Made by a program: the position numbers and the translations under genes. From positions 8,428,501 through 8,492,500 of the forward strand of contig NZ_CP152412.1 of the NCBI RefSeq assembly GCF_038957035.1: a stretch of 64,000 nucleotides of DNA, given 5' to 3'. Source of the stretch: Bradyrhizobium sp. B097. GTDB lineage: Bacteria > Pseudomonadota > Alphaproteobacteria > Rhizobiales > Xanthobacteraceae. The notes beneath the pieces were generated by a model. The model was not told where the DNA came from, made no database searches, and was given only the letters and a program-made list of their open reading frames with translations. Positions 18,804 to 27,916 of this stretch are shown here, piece after piece (the first letter of the stretch is position 1; each line of letters begins with the position of its first letter).

Positions 18804-19460
18804 TCAAACGGACGCCTCGGTCGGTTCTGACATCGTGATGCGGTTCTTTACGCTGGGACGCTCCTGCATCCTTGCGTACCAAGCCTGAAGTGCCTCGCAC
18901 TCCGCTGGCACCGGCAACTTGACGAGCCCCGCAAAGATCAAACCACCTATGACCGTGATGTCGGCCATCGAGAAGGCCTCACCGGTGACGAACGGCTGTC
19001 TTTTCAAAATGCCATCGAAGTAGTGCATGCCCCTTAGGGCTTTGTCGCGCTGACGGAACCCCCACTCGGCGTTCTGGTAGATCTCGACGTGAGGCCCAAG
19101 TCCCGGCGTGGCATGGTGGAAATAAACACTGATGGCGTCGAGTAACTCCAACTCGGCGCGCTTGCTCATCATGTGGATCAAGCCCTTCTCGCGCGGTGAT
19201 CTGCCGGTGAGTGCGGGAGCGCCGTCAAGCGCGTCAAGGTATTCGGTAATGGCCGTGCACTCGGCAAGAAGGGTCCCGTCGTCGAGTTCGAGCACCGGCA
19301 GCGTGCCTGAGTAGTTCTTGGCGAGGAACTCGGGCTTTTTGTGCTCGCCTTTCCAGAGATCGACCGACACAAACTGAACACGCGATTGCAGGTTCTTCTC
19401 GGCCAAGGCGATACGGACGCGGGCCGGATACGGGCCGGTGGCCCAATCGTAAATCTTCAT
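18804..19460 (-). CDS. Glutathione S-transferase, TetR-linked
   Basis: A 218-residue cytosolic GST. The N-terminal thioredoxin-like domain starts MKIYDWATGPYPARVRIALAE and has the cis-Pro and glutathione-site region GTLPVLELDDGTLLAECTAITEYLD. The all-helical C-domain contains FVTGEAFSMADITVIGGL. It would conjugate glutathione to electrophiles. ATG 19460 is chosen because GGAAG lies 5 bp upstream. The gene is divergent from a TetR gene, and its promoter carries two matching palindromes (19476-19495, 19528-19547), so induction by the TetR ligand is likely. Confidence 0.9.
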   Translation of the reverse strand: MKIYDWATGPYPARVRIALAEKNLQSRVQFVSVDLWKGEHKKPEFLAKNYSGTLPVLELDDGTLLAECTAITEYLDALDGAPALTGRSPREKGLIHMMSKRAELELLDAISVYFHHATPGLGPHVEIYQNAEWGFRQRDKALRGMHYFDGILKRQPFVTGEAFSMADITVIGGLIFAGLVKLPVPAECEALQAWYARMQERPSVKNRITMSEPTEASV

Positions 19461-19475
19461 TGTCACTTCCTTTTA

Positions 19476-19495
19476 CCTACCTAACGCTTGGTAGG
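19476..19495. promoter_or_regulatory. TetR operator, GST-proximal
   Basis: The palindrome CCTACC-N8-GGTAGG has sequence CCTACCTAACGCTTGGTAGG. It lies just downstream of the predicted GST -10 box, covering the start region of that transcript. Confidence 0.75.
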
Positions 19496-19496
19496 A

Positions 19497-19525
19497 CCAA
19501 TACGAGTTATAATTTGCGCTGTCAA
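19497..19525 (-). promoter_or_regulatory. Sigma-70 type promoter for the GST gene
   Basis: On the minus strand a TTGACA box (19520-19525) is followed after 17 bp by TATTGG (19497-19502). It is flanked by the two operator palindromes, as expected for TetR repression. Confidence 0.6.
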
Positions 19526-19527
19526 TG

Positions 19528-19547
19528 CCTACCTGTCACTTGGTAGG
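19528..19547. promoter_or_regulatory. TetR operator, regulator-proximal
   Basis: A second palindrome, CCTACCTGTCACTTGGTAGG, has the same CCTACC-N8-GGTAGG design. It is centred 52 bp from the first and 36 bp before the tetR start, so it can serve autorepression. Confidence 0.75.
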
Positions 19548-19583
19548 TAGTTGGTGACGAAGCAGCAGCGGTGAGGCCGTGAA

Positions 19584-20147
19584 ATGATTGCAAACTCTAA
19601 GGAAGCCATCCTCGCGGCCGCCAAACGGACCGCGCAGGCTCATGGCTACAGCGGCTTGAATTTCCGCGATCTTGCGGACGATGTGGGCATCAAGGCCGCG
19701 AGCATCTACCATCATTTCCCGAGCAAGGCCGATCTCGGCGCAGCGGTAGCGAGACGCTATTGGGAGGACACTGCGGCTGATCTCGAGTCGATGTTGGCCG
19801 AGACTTCGGATCCGGTCAGCTGCCTCAGTCGATATCCCGATGTGTTTCGCAAATCGCTCGAGAGCGATAATCGCATGTGCCTCTGCAGCTTCATGGCTGC
19901 CGAATATGATGACCTTCCGGAAGCCGTGAGGCAGGAGGTCCAAACCTTTGCCGACGTCAATGTGGCGTGGCTGAGCAGGGTTCTGTCCGCTGCGGCCGTG
20001 GTCAGTTCCGACGAAAGCGAAGGGCGGGCTCGCGCCATCTTCTCCGCTATCGCCGGCGCTCAGCTGATTGCGAGGAGCCGCTCGGATGTGTCGCTCTACG
20101 ACGCGTTGATCGATAGCTATCGCTTGGCGGGCCTCCTACCGGCATAG
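19584..20147 (+). CDS. TetR family transcriptional regulator
   Basis: A 187-residue repressor. The N-terminal helix-turn-helix (AKRTAQAHGYSGLNFRDLADDVGIKAASIYHHFPSKADLGAAVARRY is the full DNA-binding block, residues 13-59) is typical of TetR. The C-terminal ligand domain has several Cys (DNRMCLCSFMAAEY), similar to TetR proteins of the AcrR/NemR type that sense electrophiles. It is divergent from the GST gene, with two palindromic operators between them. GST induction by a toxic electrophile is a reasonable inference. Confidence 0.9.
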   Translation: MIANSKEAILAAAKRTAQAHGYSGLNFRDLADDVGIKAASIYHHFPSKADLGAAVARRYWEDTAADLESMLAETSDPVSCLSRYPDVFRKSLESDNRMCLCSFMAAEYDDLPEAVRQEVQTFADVNVAWLSRVLSAAAVVSSDESEGRARAIFSAIAGAQLIARSRSDVSLYDALIDSYRLAGLLPA

Positions 20148-20393
20148 ACGGTGCAATCTTCGATAGCCGACGCGTGGCACGGAAGCCCGGCGATTGGCGA
20201 CCTCCTGCTTCAGCCGGAGCTGAAGCCGCGGGCAAAAGGAATGCGTAAGCGCGAACATTCGCTTACGGGGCGGCATCAATAAGCATCAAACGACCGAGAT
20301 GGTGCTTTTCGGACGTACCGCGAAGATCGGCTTGCGTCCGCAATGCGCTTCAATGCGAACGTCATTCGACCAATCTGGATTGAGGTTCGCGTC

Positions 20394-21764
20394 TTAGAAG
20401 GCGTACTCCTGATAGGCCGGTTCAACCGAGCCCTTCCAGGGTCCGTTGAACTTCTCCAGCATCTCCTCCGCCGGCGAGCGTCCGGTCTCGATGATGCGCT
20501 CGAGCGGTTCGAGGAAGCGGCTTTCGTCGCGTCCGAGATGGTCGATCCGGCCGCGCCGCCGCAATCCGGCATGCGACAGGATCAGGCACTCCTTGGCGAT
20601 CTCGAACAGATAGCGGTCCTTGATCCGCGCCTTGAAGCCGAAACGCGGCACGTCGTCGCGCAACGCCTGCCGCTCCGGCGCGGTCCAGTGACGGACGATG
20701 TCCCAGGCGGCATCGAGGCTGTCATTGTCGTAGAGCAGCCCGACCCAGAACGCCGGCAGCGCCGGCAGCCGGCCCCACGGCACGCCGTCGGCGCCGCGCA
20801 TTTCAAGGTAACGCTTCAGCCGCACCTCGGGGAAGATCGTCGACAGGTGATTGGCCCAGTCCGACAGGGTCGGACGCTCGCCGGGCAAGGCGGCATTCTT
20901 GCCGGCGAAGAAATCGCGGAACGACGAGCCGGAGACGTCGATATATTCCTCGCCGCGCTTGACGAAATACATGGGAACGTCGAGCGCGTAATCGACGTAG
21001 CGCTCGAAGCCCATGCCGTCCTCGAACGCGAACGGAATCATGCCGCTGCGCGCGTTGTCGGTGTCGCGCCAGATCTCGGAGCGGAACGACAGGAAGCCGT
21101 TGGGCTTGCCTTCGGTGAAGGGCGAGTTGGCGAACAAGGCGGTCGCGATCGGCTGCAACGCCAGCGACACCCGCAGCTTCTTCACCATGTCGGCTTCGGA
21201 GGAGAAGTCGAGATTGGTCTGCACCGTGCAGGTCCGGAACATCATGTCGAGGCCGTATTTGCCGACCTTCGGCATGTAATTTCTCATGATCTTGTAGCGG
21301 CCCTTGGGCATCGCCGGGATTTGCGCCCGCGACCAGGACGGCGTCATGCCGAGGCCGAGGAAGCCGATGCCGAGCGGGGTTGCGATCTCCCGCACCTGCG
21401 CCAGATGCGCCATCAGCTCCGATTGGGTCTGGTGCACGGTCTCGACCGGCGCGCCCGACAATTCGAACTGCCCGCCCGGCTCGAGCGAAATCGCGCCGCC
21501 GCCGGTGACGTCATAGAGCCCGATGATGTTGCCGCGCTCCATGATCGGCTCCCAACCGAGCAAGAGCTTCATGCCCTCGAGCAGCGCGCCGATGCCCTTC
21601 GCGCCTTCATAGGGCACGGGGTGATGGCCCTCGAGCGTGAACGGGGTCTTCTCGTGCTCGGTACCGATCCGGAATTCGGACTCGGGCTTCACGCCGGCTT
21701 CAATCCACGCCACGAGTTCGTCGCGCGATTGCAGCGGCGTCATGTCGATCTGGTCACGCGCCAT
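20394..21764 (-). CDS. gshA: Glutamate-cysteine ligase
   Basis: This enzyme makes gamma-glutamylcysteine, the first step of glutathione synthesis. The 456-residue protein is the plant/alphaproteobacterial type: FRIGTEHEKTPFTL near the N-terminus, the substrate block GGGAISLEPGGQFELSGAPVETVHQT at about residues 88-113, FRTCTVQTNLDFSSEADMVKK, and PFAFEDGMGFERYVDYALDVPMYFV. It is bracketed by two GST/regulator pairs, giving a glutathione-centred region at 18.8-23.1 kb. ATG 21764 (MARDQID) is the natural start. Confidence 0.95.
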   Translation of the reverse strand: MARDQIDMTPLQSRDELVAWIEAGVKPESEFRIGTEHEKTPFTLEGHHPVPYEGAKGIGALLEGMKLLLGWEPIMERGNIIGLYDVTGGGAISLEPGGQFELSGAPVETVHQTQSELMAHLAQVREIATPLGIGFLGLGMTPSWSRAQIPAMPKGRYKIMRNYMPKVGKYGLDMMFRTCTVQTNLDFSSEADMVKKLRVSLALQPIATALFANSPFTEGKPNGFLSFRSEIWRDTDNARSGMIPFAFEDGMGFERYVDYALDVPMYFVKRGEEYIDVSGSSFRDFFAGKNAALPGERPTLSDWANHLSTIFPEVRLKRYLEMRGADGVPWGRLPALPAFWVGLLYDNDSLDAAWDIVRHWTAPERQALRDDVPRFGFKARIKDRYLFEIAKECLILSHAGLRRRGRIDHLGRDESRFLEPLERIIETGRSPAEEMLEKFNGPWKGSVEPAYQEYAF

Positions 21765-21857
21765 AGAAAATCCAACTCAAGGGCGCTTCGATCGAAGGCG
21801 CGCGGTGGCAGGGACATCCGCGAGCCACAACGGCCGCGGATGATGGGATCAGGAATA

Positions 21858-22370
21858 TCATCGGGCAGGCACGCCGTCTCGCGCCGGCGCGGCCTTGGTA
21901 TCGCTCTTTGCATCGACCTTGGTGTCACCGCAGGAGCAGCCCAGACGGTCGAGCAGACCGCACAGCCTGGCCGCGTCGGCATCGGACAATTTCGAGCCGA
22001 CATGCTTGTCGATCGCGGCCGAATAGGCGCTCCACATCTTCTTCTGGAGCTCGCGACCGGCCTCGGTGATCTCGACGAACTGGCCGCGCTTGTCGATCTT
22101 GCATTCGCGCCGGGCGGCAAGCCCCTCGTCGACCAGCTTGTCGATCAGCCGCGAGGTCGAATATTGCGGAATCAGCATCTGCCGCTCGAGCTCGACCGGG
22201 CGCAGCTCGCCCGACGGCGCGCGCGACAGCTCGAGCAAGGCGTCATACCAGGCGAGCGGCGGAAAGCCGGCCTTCTTCAAATCCTGCTCGACGCAGTCCA
22301 GCACCCGGCTCGGCACCCGCATCAGGCGGATCCAGGCGGCCGTCGCCTCGCTCGATAGCTTGCGTTTCAT
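21858..22370 (-). CDS. MarR family transcriptional regulator
   Basis: A 170-residue winged-helix protein: WYDALLELSRAPSGELRPVELERQMLIPQYSTSRLIDKLVDEGLAARRE covers the helix-turn-helix, with the wing CKIDKRGQFVEITEAGRELQ after it. The C-terminal tail holds a CSCG pair (LLDRLGCSCGD) that could respond to oxidants. It is divergent from a GST gene, and two ATGCA-N2-TGCAT palindromes lie in the 131-bp gap, which suggests control of both genes. Confidence 0.9.
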   Translation of the reverse strand: MKRKLSSEATAAWIRLMRVPSRVLDCVEQDLKKAGFPPLAWYDALLELSRAPSGELRPVELERQMLIPQYSTSRLIDKLVDEGLAARRECKIDKRGQFVEITEAGRELQKKMWSAYSAAIDKHVGSKLSDADAARLCGLLDRLGCSCGDTKVDAKSDTKAAPARDGVPAR

Positions 22371-22412
22371 CGTCTAGCCCATATGGTCCCGGAACCCACT
22401 GTACCGCACTGA

Positions 22413-22424
22413 ATGCATCTGCAT
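22413..22424. promoter_or_regulatory. MarR operator candidate, MarR-proximal
   Basis: The palindrome ATGCA-TC-TGCAT lies 43 bp before the marR start. It shares its design with the site at 22440-22453; the centres are 28 bp apart. Confidence 0.6.
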
Positions 22425-22439
22425 CAATCTTGACTATTT

Positions 22440-22453
22440 CATGCAGGTGCATG
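22440..22453. promoter_or_regulatory. MarR operator candidate, GST-proximal
   Basis: The palindrome CATGCA-GG-TGCATG lies 48 bp before the gst start and just downstream of a TTGACT box (22430-22435), so a bound regulator would cover the GST promoter. Confidence 0.6.
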
Positions 22454-22501
22454 TAGGCAATCCCTCTCCGGACGCCAAGAACAAGGGAAGGAAATACCCC
22501 C

Positions 22502-23119
22502 ATGAAGCTTTATTACTCCCCCGGTGCCTGCTCCCTCTCCCCCCACATCGCCCTGCTCGAGGCCGGCCTGCCCTACGACCTGGTCAAGGTCGATCTGCGC
22601 GCCAAGAAGCTCGAAAACGGCGACGATTTCCTGCAAGTGAACCCCAAGGGCCAGGTGCCCGCGCTGGCGCTGGATACCGGCGAGATGGTCACCGAAGGGC
22701 CGATCATCATCCAGATGATCGCCGACAAGGTCGCCGACAAGAAGCTGGCGCCGGCCCGGGATTCCAACGAGCGCTACAAGCTGCTCGAATGGCTGAACTA
22801 CATCACGACCGAGCTGCACAAGAATCTCGGCCCGATGTTCTCGCCGGTGCTCGCCGATGACGCCAAGGCCTTCTTCAAGGACCGCGCCATGGGCAAGTTC
22901 AAGTATGTCGAGAGCCAGCTCGCCGGACGTGAATACCTGATGGGCAACCAGTTCACGGTCGCCGACGGCTACCTCTTCACCATGATGATGTGGGCGCAAG
23001 ACCGGCTCGGCTTCGATCTGTCCGGCCTGCCGAATGTGATGGCCTACAAGGCGCGCGTCGCGGCGCGCCCGAAGGTGCAGGAAGCGCTGAAGAAGGAAGG
23101 CCTGCTGAAGGCGGCCTGA
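22502..23119 (+). CDS. Glutathione S-transferase, MarR-linked
   Basis: A 205-residue bacterial beta-class-like GST: MKLYYSPGACSLSPHIALLEAG carries the family CS pair near the N-terminus, QVPALALDTGEMVTEGPII forms the glutathione-binding region, and the C-domain has EYLMGNQFTVADGYLFTMM with the conserved folding motif. It detoxifies electrophiles with glutathione. It is controlled in all likelihood by the divergent MarR protein. A textbook terminator follows at 23151-23176. Confidence 0.93.
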   Translation: MKLYYSPGACSLSPHIALLEAGLPYDLVKVDLRAKKLENGDDFLQVNPKGQVPALALDTGEMVTEGPIIIQMIADKVADKKLAPARDSNERYKLLEWLNYITTELHKNLGPMFSPVLADDAKAFFKDRAMGKFKYVESQLAGREYLMGNQFTVADGYLFTMMMWAQDRLGFDLSGLPNVMAYKARVAARPKVQEALKKEGLLKAA

Positions 23120-23150
23120 GCTCTCGCGCCAGTTTCATGAGACATGAAGG

Positions 23151-23176
23151 GGCCGGATCAGGATCCGGCCTTTTTT
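23151..23176 (+). terminator. Intrinsic terminator of the GST gene
   Basis: The stem GGCCGGATC/GATCCGGCC (23151-23170) is followed by six T residues. Confidence 0.88.
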
Positions 23177-23542
23177 CTGCGTGCGACCTAAGAGGTCGCG
23201 GCAAGGAGTAACGCCTGGTCTCGCGGTCGCGCCGCAGCGCGCTGCAACGGGATTCCGCGGCTGCTCGGCGAACACGGCGAGCTCACCGCATCGATCGCAT
23301 GTTGCGCCGCAAGATATCGATCAGGTCAAGCTGGGCGTCGGCTTCATCGAATCGGCCTTCAGGGAGGAATGAGCGGTGCAAACTTTCGGCACGCGCTGGA
23401 ACAAATCAAATTTAATCCGCATTGTACCGATTAATACTAAGTCGGTGTACTTCCGGCTGAGGGCGTAGCTGTCCTTGTTCGTGCGATCCAACTAACCGAC
23501 TATGACCTGCGGCGCGCCCTCCGCTCCAACTGGTCTAAAAAT
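23177..23542. other. Intergenic region without supported gene
   Basis: The 366 bp after the terminator are lower in GC near 23400-23470 than their surroundings. No family-like frame or repeat is seen; the A/T-richer part may hold the promoter of the small membrane gene that follows. Confidence 0.45.
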
Positions 23543-23830
23543 GTGACGATCGCCTTGACGCTTTTATTGACCAGCACGCTCGTTGGGCTGGCAACCAGTT
23601 TGTACTTTCGGGTTTGGACATTGATGCTGGTGTCGCCGCTGATCGCGGTGCTCGCGGCAATCGTGCTCCAATCCGACGGCTATGCCTTTGCCACCGGCGC
23701 CCCGATCGTCGTCGCCTGCCTTGCATTCAACCAGATCGCCTATCTCGCCGGCGCGGTGCTCTCGCCGGACCATGACGGCTCAATGGCGGAAGAAGTCGAC
23801 GGCACTCCACGCGGCCGCCGCGAGAACTAG
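23543..23830 (+). CDS. Small membrane protein, about 95 residues
   Basis: The frame starts at GTG 23543 and has about three hydrophobic helices (residues 2-20, 26-44 and 54-72) and a polar tail rich in acidic and then basic residues (SMAEEVDGTPRGRREN). In size and topology it resembles small membrane proteins annotated in Bradyrhizobium as exopolysaccharide production repressors, but no motif proves this. Its 3-prime end overlaps that of a convergent small gene by about 50 bp. Confidence 0.55.
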   Translation: MTIALTLLLTSTLVGLATSLYFRVWTLMLVSPLIAVLAAIVLQSDGYAFATGAPIVVACLAFNQIAYLAGAVLSPDHDGSMAEEVDGTPRGRREN

Positions 23831-23977
23831 GTCCACGGCCAGAAAGAATAGCGCCAGGCCGAGCCAGGAAGGACCCTTGCCCCGCAAGCGCAGCGGATTC
23901 CCTCGTCGCGGCGGTGAGATCGAGACGGAATGCTTGCCGGCAGTCCCAGCGGCACCTTCCTTGAGCACAGAACGCAT
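23780..23977 (-). CDS. Possible small single-pass membrane protein
   Basis: A 65-residue frame from ATG 23977 (MRSVLKEGAAGTAGKH) with a basic Arg/Pro-rich middle and one strong hydrophobic helix near the C-terminus (WLGLALFFLAVDLVLAAAAW). The ribosome site is weak. It overlaps the 3-prime end of the plus-strand gene by 51 bp. No family is recognised. Confidence 0.4.
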   Translation of the reverse strand: MRSVLKEGAAGTAGKHSVSISPPRRGNPLRLRGKGPSWLGLALFFLAVDLVLAAAAWSAVDFFRH

Positions 23978-24149
23978 TGCAGGACACCCCAACCCTGATC
24001 GTCATCTTTGGTGATCGTCTTGGCGATCGACCAGCAAGAGTGATGCCAGCAGCATGGTGCCAGTGGGGAGCAAGCGTGGCGGGACTTTGACCTGCGCGAC
24101 CGTCACGCAACAGGATCAAGTCGGATCGATGACCGGGCCATTTCGGTTT

Positions 24150-24233
24150 CGTCATTGCGAGCGGAGCGAAGCAATCCAGTCCTCCGCCTGCTGAGGTATG
24201 GATTGCTTCGTCGCTTCGCTCCTCGCAATGACG
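24150..24233. repeat. Palindromic repeat, CGTCATTGCGAG family
   Basis: Arms CGTCATTGCGAGCGGAGCGA and the inverse (..CGCTCCTCGCAATGACG) are joined by inner GCAATCC/GGATTGC arms. The 84-bp element lies just past the fadB stop. Confidence 0.85.
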
Positions 24234-24255
24234 CGGCCGGAGCCTACTCCGCGGA

Positions 24256-26469
24256 CTAAGCCGCCTGCTTCTTCGGCGGGAAGCGGCCGTAGAAGGTCTC
24301 GCCCTTGGCCGCCATCTCCTCGAGCAGCTTCGGCGGCGTGAAGCGCGAGCCGTATTTCTTCTCGAAGGCGTGGCAGAGCGCGACGAAATTCTTGGTGCCC
24401 ATGAAGTCGATGTAGGACAGCGCACCGCCGGTGAACGGCGCGAAGCCGAAGCCGAGGATCGAGCCGACATCGGCCTCGCGCACGTCGGTGATGACGTGAT
24501 CCTCGACGGTGCGCGCGGCTTCCACCGCCTGCACCACCAGGAAGCGCTGCTTCAATTCCTCGACGCTCAGGGTATCCGGATCGAGCTGCTTCGGCTGCAG
24601 ATCGGCCAGTCCCGGCCACAGGCTCTTCTGACCCTTGCCCTTCTCGGGATAATCGTAGAAGCCCTTGCCGTTCTTGCGGCCGAAGCGACCCTGCTTCTCG
24701 ACCATCTCGACCATCAGCTTCTTCTGCGCCTGGTCGATCGCGTTGGGGCCGAGATCGGCCTCGGTCGCCTTGGTGATCTTGAGGCCAAGATCGAGCGCGA
24801 CCTCGTCCTGCAGCGACAGCGGTCCGACCGGCATGCCCGCCATCTTGGCGGTGTTCTCGATCATCGCCGGCGGCACGCCTTCGAGCAGCATCTCGTTGCC
24901 CTCGGAGATGTAGCGCATCACGCAGCGGTTGGCGAAGAAGCCACGGGAATCGTTCACCACAATCGGCGTCTTGCCGATCGCGCGGACATAGTCGAGCGCG
25001 GTCGCCAGGGCAACGTCGCCGGTGTTCTTGCCCAGGATGATCTCGACCAGCATCATCTTCTCGACCGGCGAGAAGAAGTGGATGCCGATGAACTTGCCCT
25101 GGTCCTTGAACTCCTCGGCCAGCGAATTGATCGGCAGGGTCGAGGTGTTGGAGGCGAAGATCGCGCCCGACTTCAATAGCGGCTGCGCCTTGGCATAGGT
25201 ATCGGCCTTGACCTTACGGTCCTCGAACACGGCCTCGATGACGAGGTCACAGTCCGAGATCACGTTGTAATCCGCAGTGGCCGAGATGCGCGCGAGGATG
25301 GCATCGCCCGCCTCCTGCTTCATCCGGCCCTTCGCGACCAGGCCGTCGACCACGGTCTTGGCGTGGCCCTTGCCCTTGTCGGCGCTGTCCTGGTCGCGGT
25401 CGACCAGCACGACATCGATGCCGGCCTGCGCCGAGACATAGCCGACGCTGGCGCCCATGAAGCCGGCGCCGATCACGGCGAGCTTCTTCACCTTGGTCGG
25501 CGGCACGCCTGCCGGGCGGCGCGCGCCCTTGTTCAATTCCTGCATCGACAGGAACAGCGAGCGGATCATCGCCGCCGCTTCCTTCGAGCGCAGAACCTTC
25601 GTGAAGTAGCGCGACTCGACCCGCAGCGCGGCGTCGATCGGCAACTGCAGCCCCTCATAGACGCAGCTCATGATGGCGCGCGCGGCCGGATAATTGTCGT
25701 AGGTCTCTCGGCGATAGATCGCGTTGCCGGCCGGGAACATCTGCATGCCCATCTTGGAGAAGACGGGGCCGCCGGGCAGCTTGAAGCTCTTCTCGTCCCA
25801 CGGCGCGACGGCCTTGCCGCCGCCCTTGATCCAGTCCTTCGCGGCCTTGATCAGATCGGCCGCCGGCACGACGGCATGGATCAGATTGAGCGCCTTAGCG
25901 CGGGTCAGATTGACCGCCTCGCCCTTGAGCAGCAATTGCATCGCGTCCTGCGGCGCCACCAGGCGCGGCACGCGCTGGGTGCCGCCGGCGCCCGGGAACA
26001 GGCCAACCTTGATCTCGGGCAGGCCGAGGCGAGTCTTGGGGTTCTCGGCCGCGACGCGGTAGTGGCAGGCCAGCGTGATCTCGAAGCCGCCGCCGAGCGC
26101 GAGGCCGTTGATCGCGGCGACCCACGGCTTGCCCGAGGTCTCGATCGCGCGAAACGACTGCGACATCTGGCGGCTCTGCTCGAACAGCATCTGGTTTGCG
26201 GCTTCCTCGCCCTTCTCCTTGAAGAGCTGCGCGTAGCTGCGGTTCATGCCCTCGAGCATCGAGAGGTCGGCGCCAGCGCAGAACGCCTCCTTGGCCGAGG
26301 TGATCACGACGCCCTTGATCGCGGCATCGCTCGTCGTCTGCTTGATGATCTCGCCGATCTCCCGGGTCGAGACCTCGTCGAACACGTTCATCGAACGGCC
26401 GGGGATGTCCCAGGTGACGAGCGCAATGCCGTCGGCATCGACGTCGAACTTGAAATTCTTGTAGGTCAT
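24256..26469 (-). CDS. fadB: Fatty-acid oxidation alpha subunit: enoyl-CoA hydratase / 3-hydroxyacyl-CoA dehydrogenase
   Basis: A two-function beta-oxidation enzyme that hydrates enoyl-CoA and oxidises the 3-hydroxyacyl-CoA with NAD. The 737-residue protein has an N-terminal crotonase domain (residues 1 to about 190; CAGADLSMLEG and INGLALGGGFEITLACHY form the CoA and oxyanion site) and a dehydrogenase part from about 320 (VIGAGFMGASVGYVSAQAGI nucleotide fold; IGIHFFSPVEKMMLVEII). It is last in the minus-strand set fadE-fadA-fadB. ATG 26469 (MTYKNFKFD) gives the usual length. Confidence 0.95.
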   Translation of the reverse strand: MTYKNFKFDVDADGIALVTWDIPGRSMNVFDEVSTREIGEIIKQTTSDAAIKGVVITSAKEAFCAGADLSMLEGMNRSYAQLFKEKGEEAANQMLFEQSRQMSQSFRAIETSGKPWVAAINGLALGGGFEITLACHYRVAAENPKTRLGLPEIKVGLFPGAGGTQRVPRLVAPQDAMQLLLKGEAVNLTRAKALNLIHAVVPAADLIKAAKDWIKGGGKAVAPWDEKSFKLPGGPVFSKMGMQMFPAGNAIYRRETYDNYPAARAIMSCVYEGLQLPIDAALRVESRYFTKVLRSKEAAAMIRSLFLSMQELNKGARRPAGVPPTKVKKLAVIGAGFMGASVGYVSAQAGIDVVLVDRDQDSADKGKGHAKTVVDGLVAKGRMKQEAGDAILARISATADYNVISDCDLVIEAVFEDRKVKADTYAKAQPLLKSGAIFASNTSTLPINSLAEEFKDQGKFIGIHFFSPVEKMMLVEIILGKNTGDVALATALDYVRAIGKTPIVVNDSRGFFANRCVMRYISEGNEMLLEGVPPAMIENTAKMAGMPVGPLSLQDEVALDLGLKITKATEADLGPNAIDQAQKKLMVEMVEKQGRFGRKNGKGFYDYPEKGKGQKSLWPGLADLQPKQLDPDTLSVEELKQRFLVVQAVEAARTVEDHVITDVREADVGSILGFGFAPFTGGALSYIDFMGTKNFVALCHAFEKKYGSRFTPPKLLEEMAAKGETFYGRFPPKKQAA

Positions 26470-26490
26470 GTCGTTCGTTCCCAGTCTCTC

Positions 26491-26623
26491 CGTCATCCCC
26501 GCGCAAAGGCTTTGCCTTTGTCGCTGGAGGTGGCCTCGCTCTTGCGAGGCCCTCGAAGGATGACCCGGTGAATTTATCCATCCTTCGAGGCTCGGGCTTC
26601 GCCCTCGCACCTCAGGATGACGG
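26491..26623. repeat. Palindromic repeat, CGTCATCC family
   Basis: The left end is CGTCATCCCCGCG and the right end CCTCAGGATGACGG, with an inner GCCCTCGAAGGATG / CATCCTTCGAGGC pair. It fills the gap between fadA and fadB without an open frame of its own. Confidence 0.75.
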
Positions 26624-26634
26624 TGCCTGCTCGG

Positions 26635-27843
<1,209 letters not shown>

Positions 27844-27889
27844 GACGCCCTCCTTGATATGAGGATCATAATATATACGGAAGGAAGCC

Positions 27890-27910
27890 CCGCCGCACAG
27901 GGTGCGGCGG
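27890..27910 (-). other. Intercistronic hairpin, fadE to fadA
   Basis: CCGCCGCAC/GTGCGGCGG forms a 9-bp stem with a 3-nt loop just after the fadE stop. No T-run follows on the minus strand, so mRNA stabilisation or processing is more likely than termination. Confidence 0.45.
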
Positions 27911-27916
27911 TAATTT

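Noticed and set aside
18679..18888. 69-residue plus-strand frame between the PAN and GST genes
   Set aside because: No ribosome site, no hydrophobic or domain pattern, and it overlaps the end of the GST gene.
20343..22358. Long plus-strand frame opposite gshA and marR
   Set aside because: It spans two well-supported minus-strand genes and their gap, and shows no domain.
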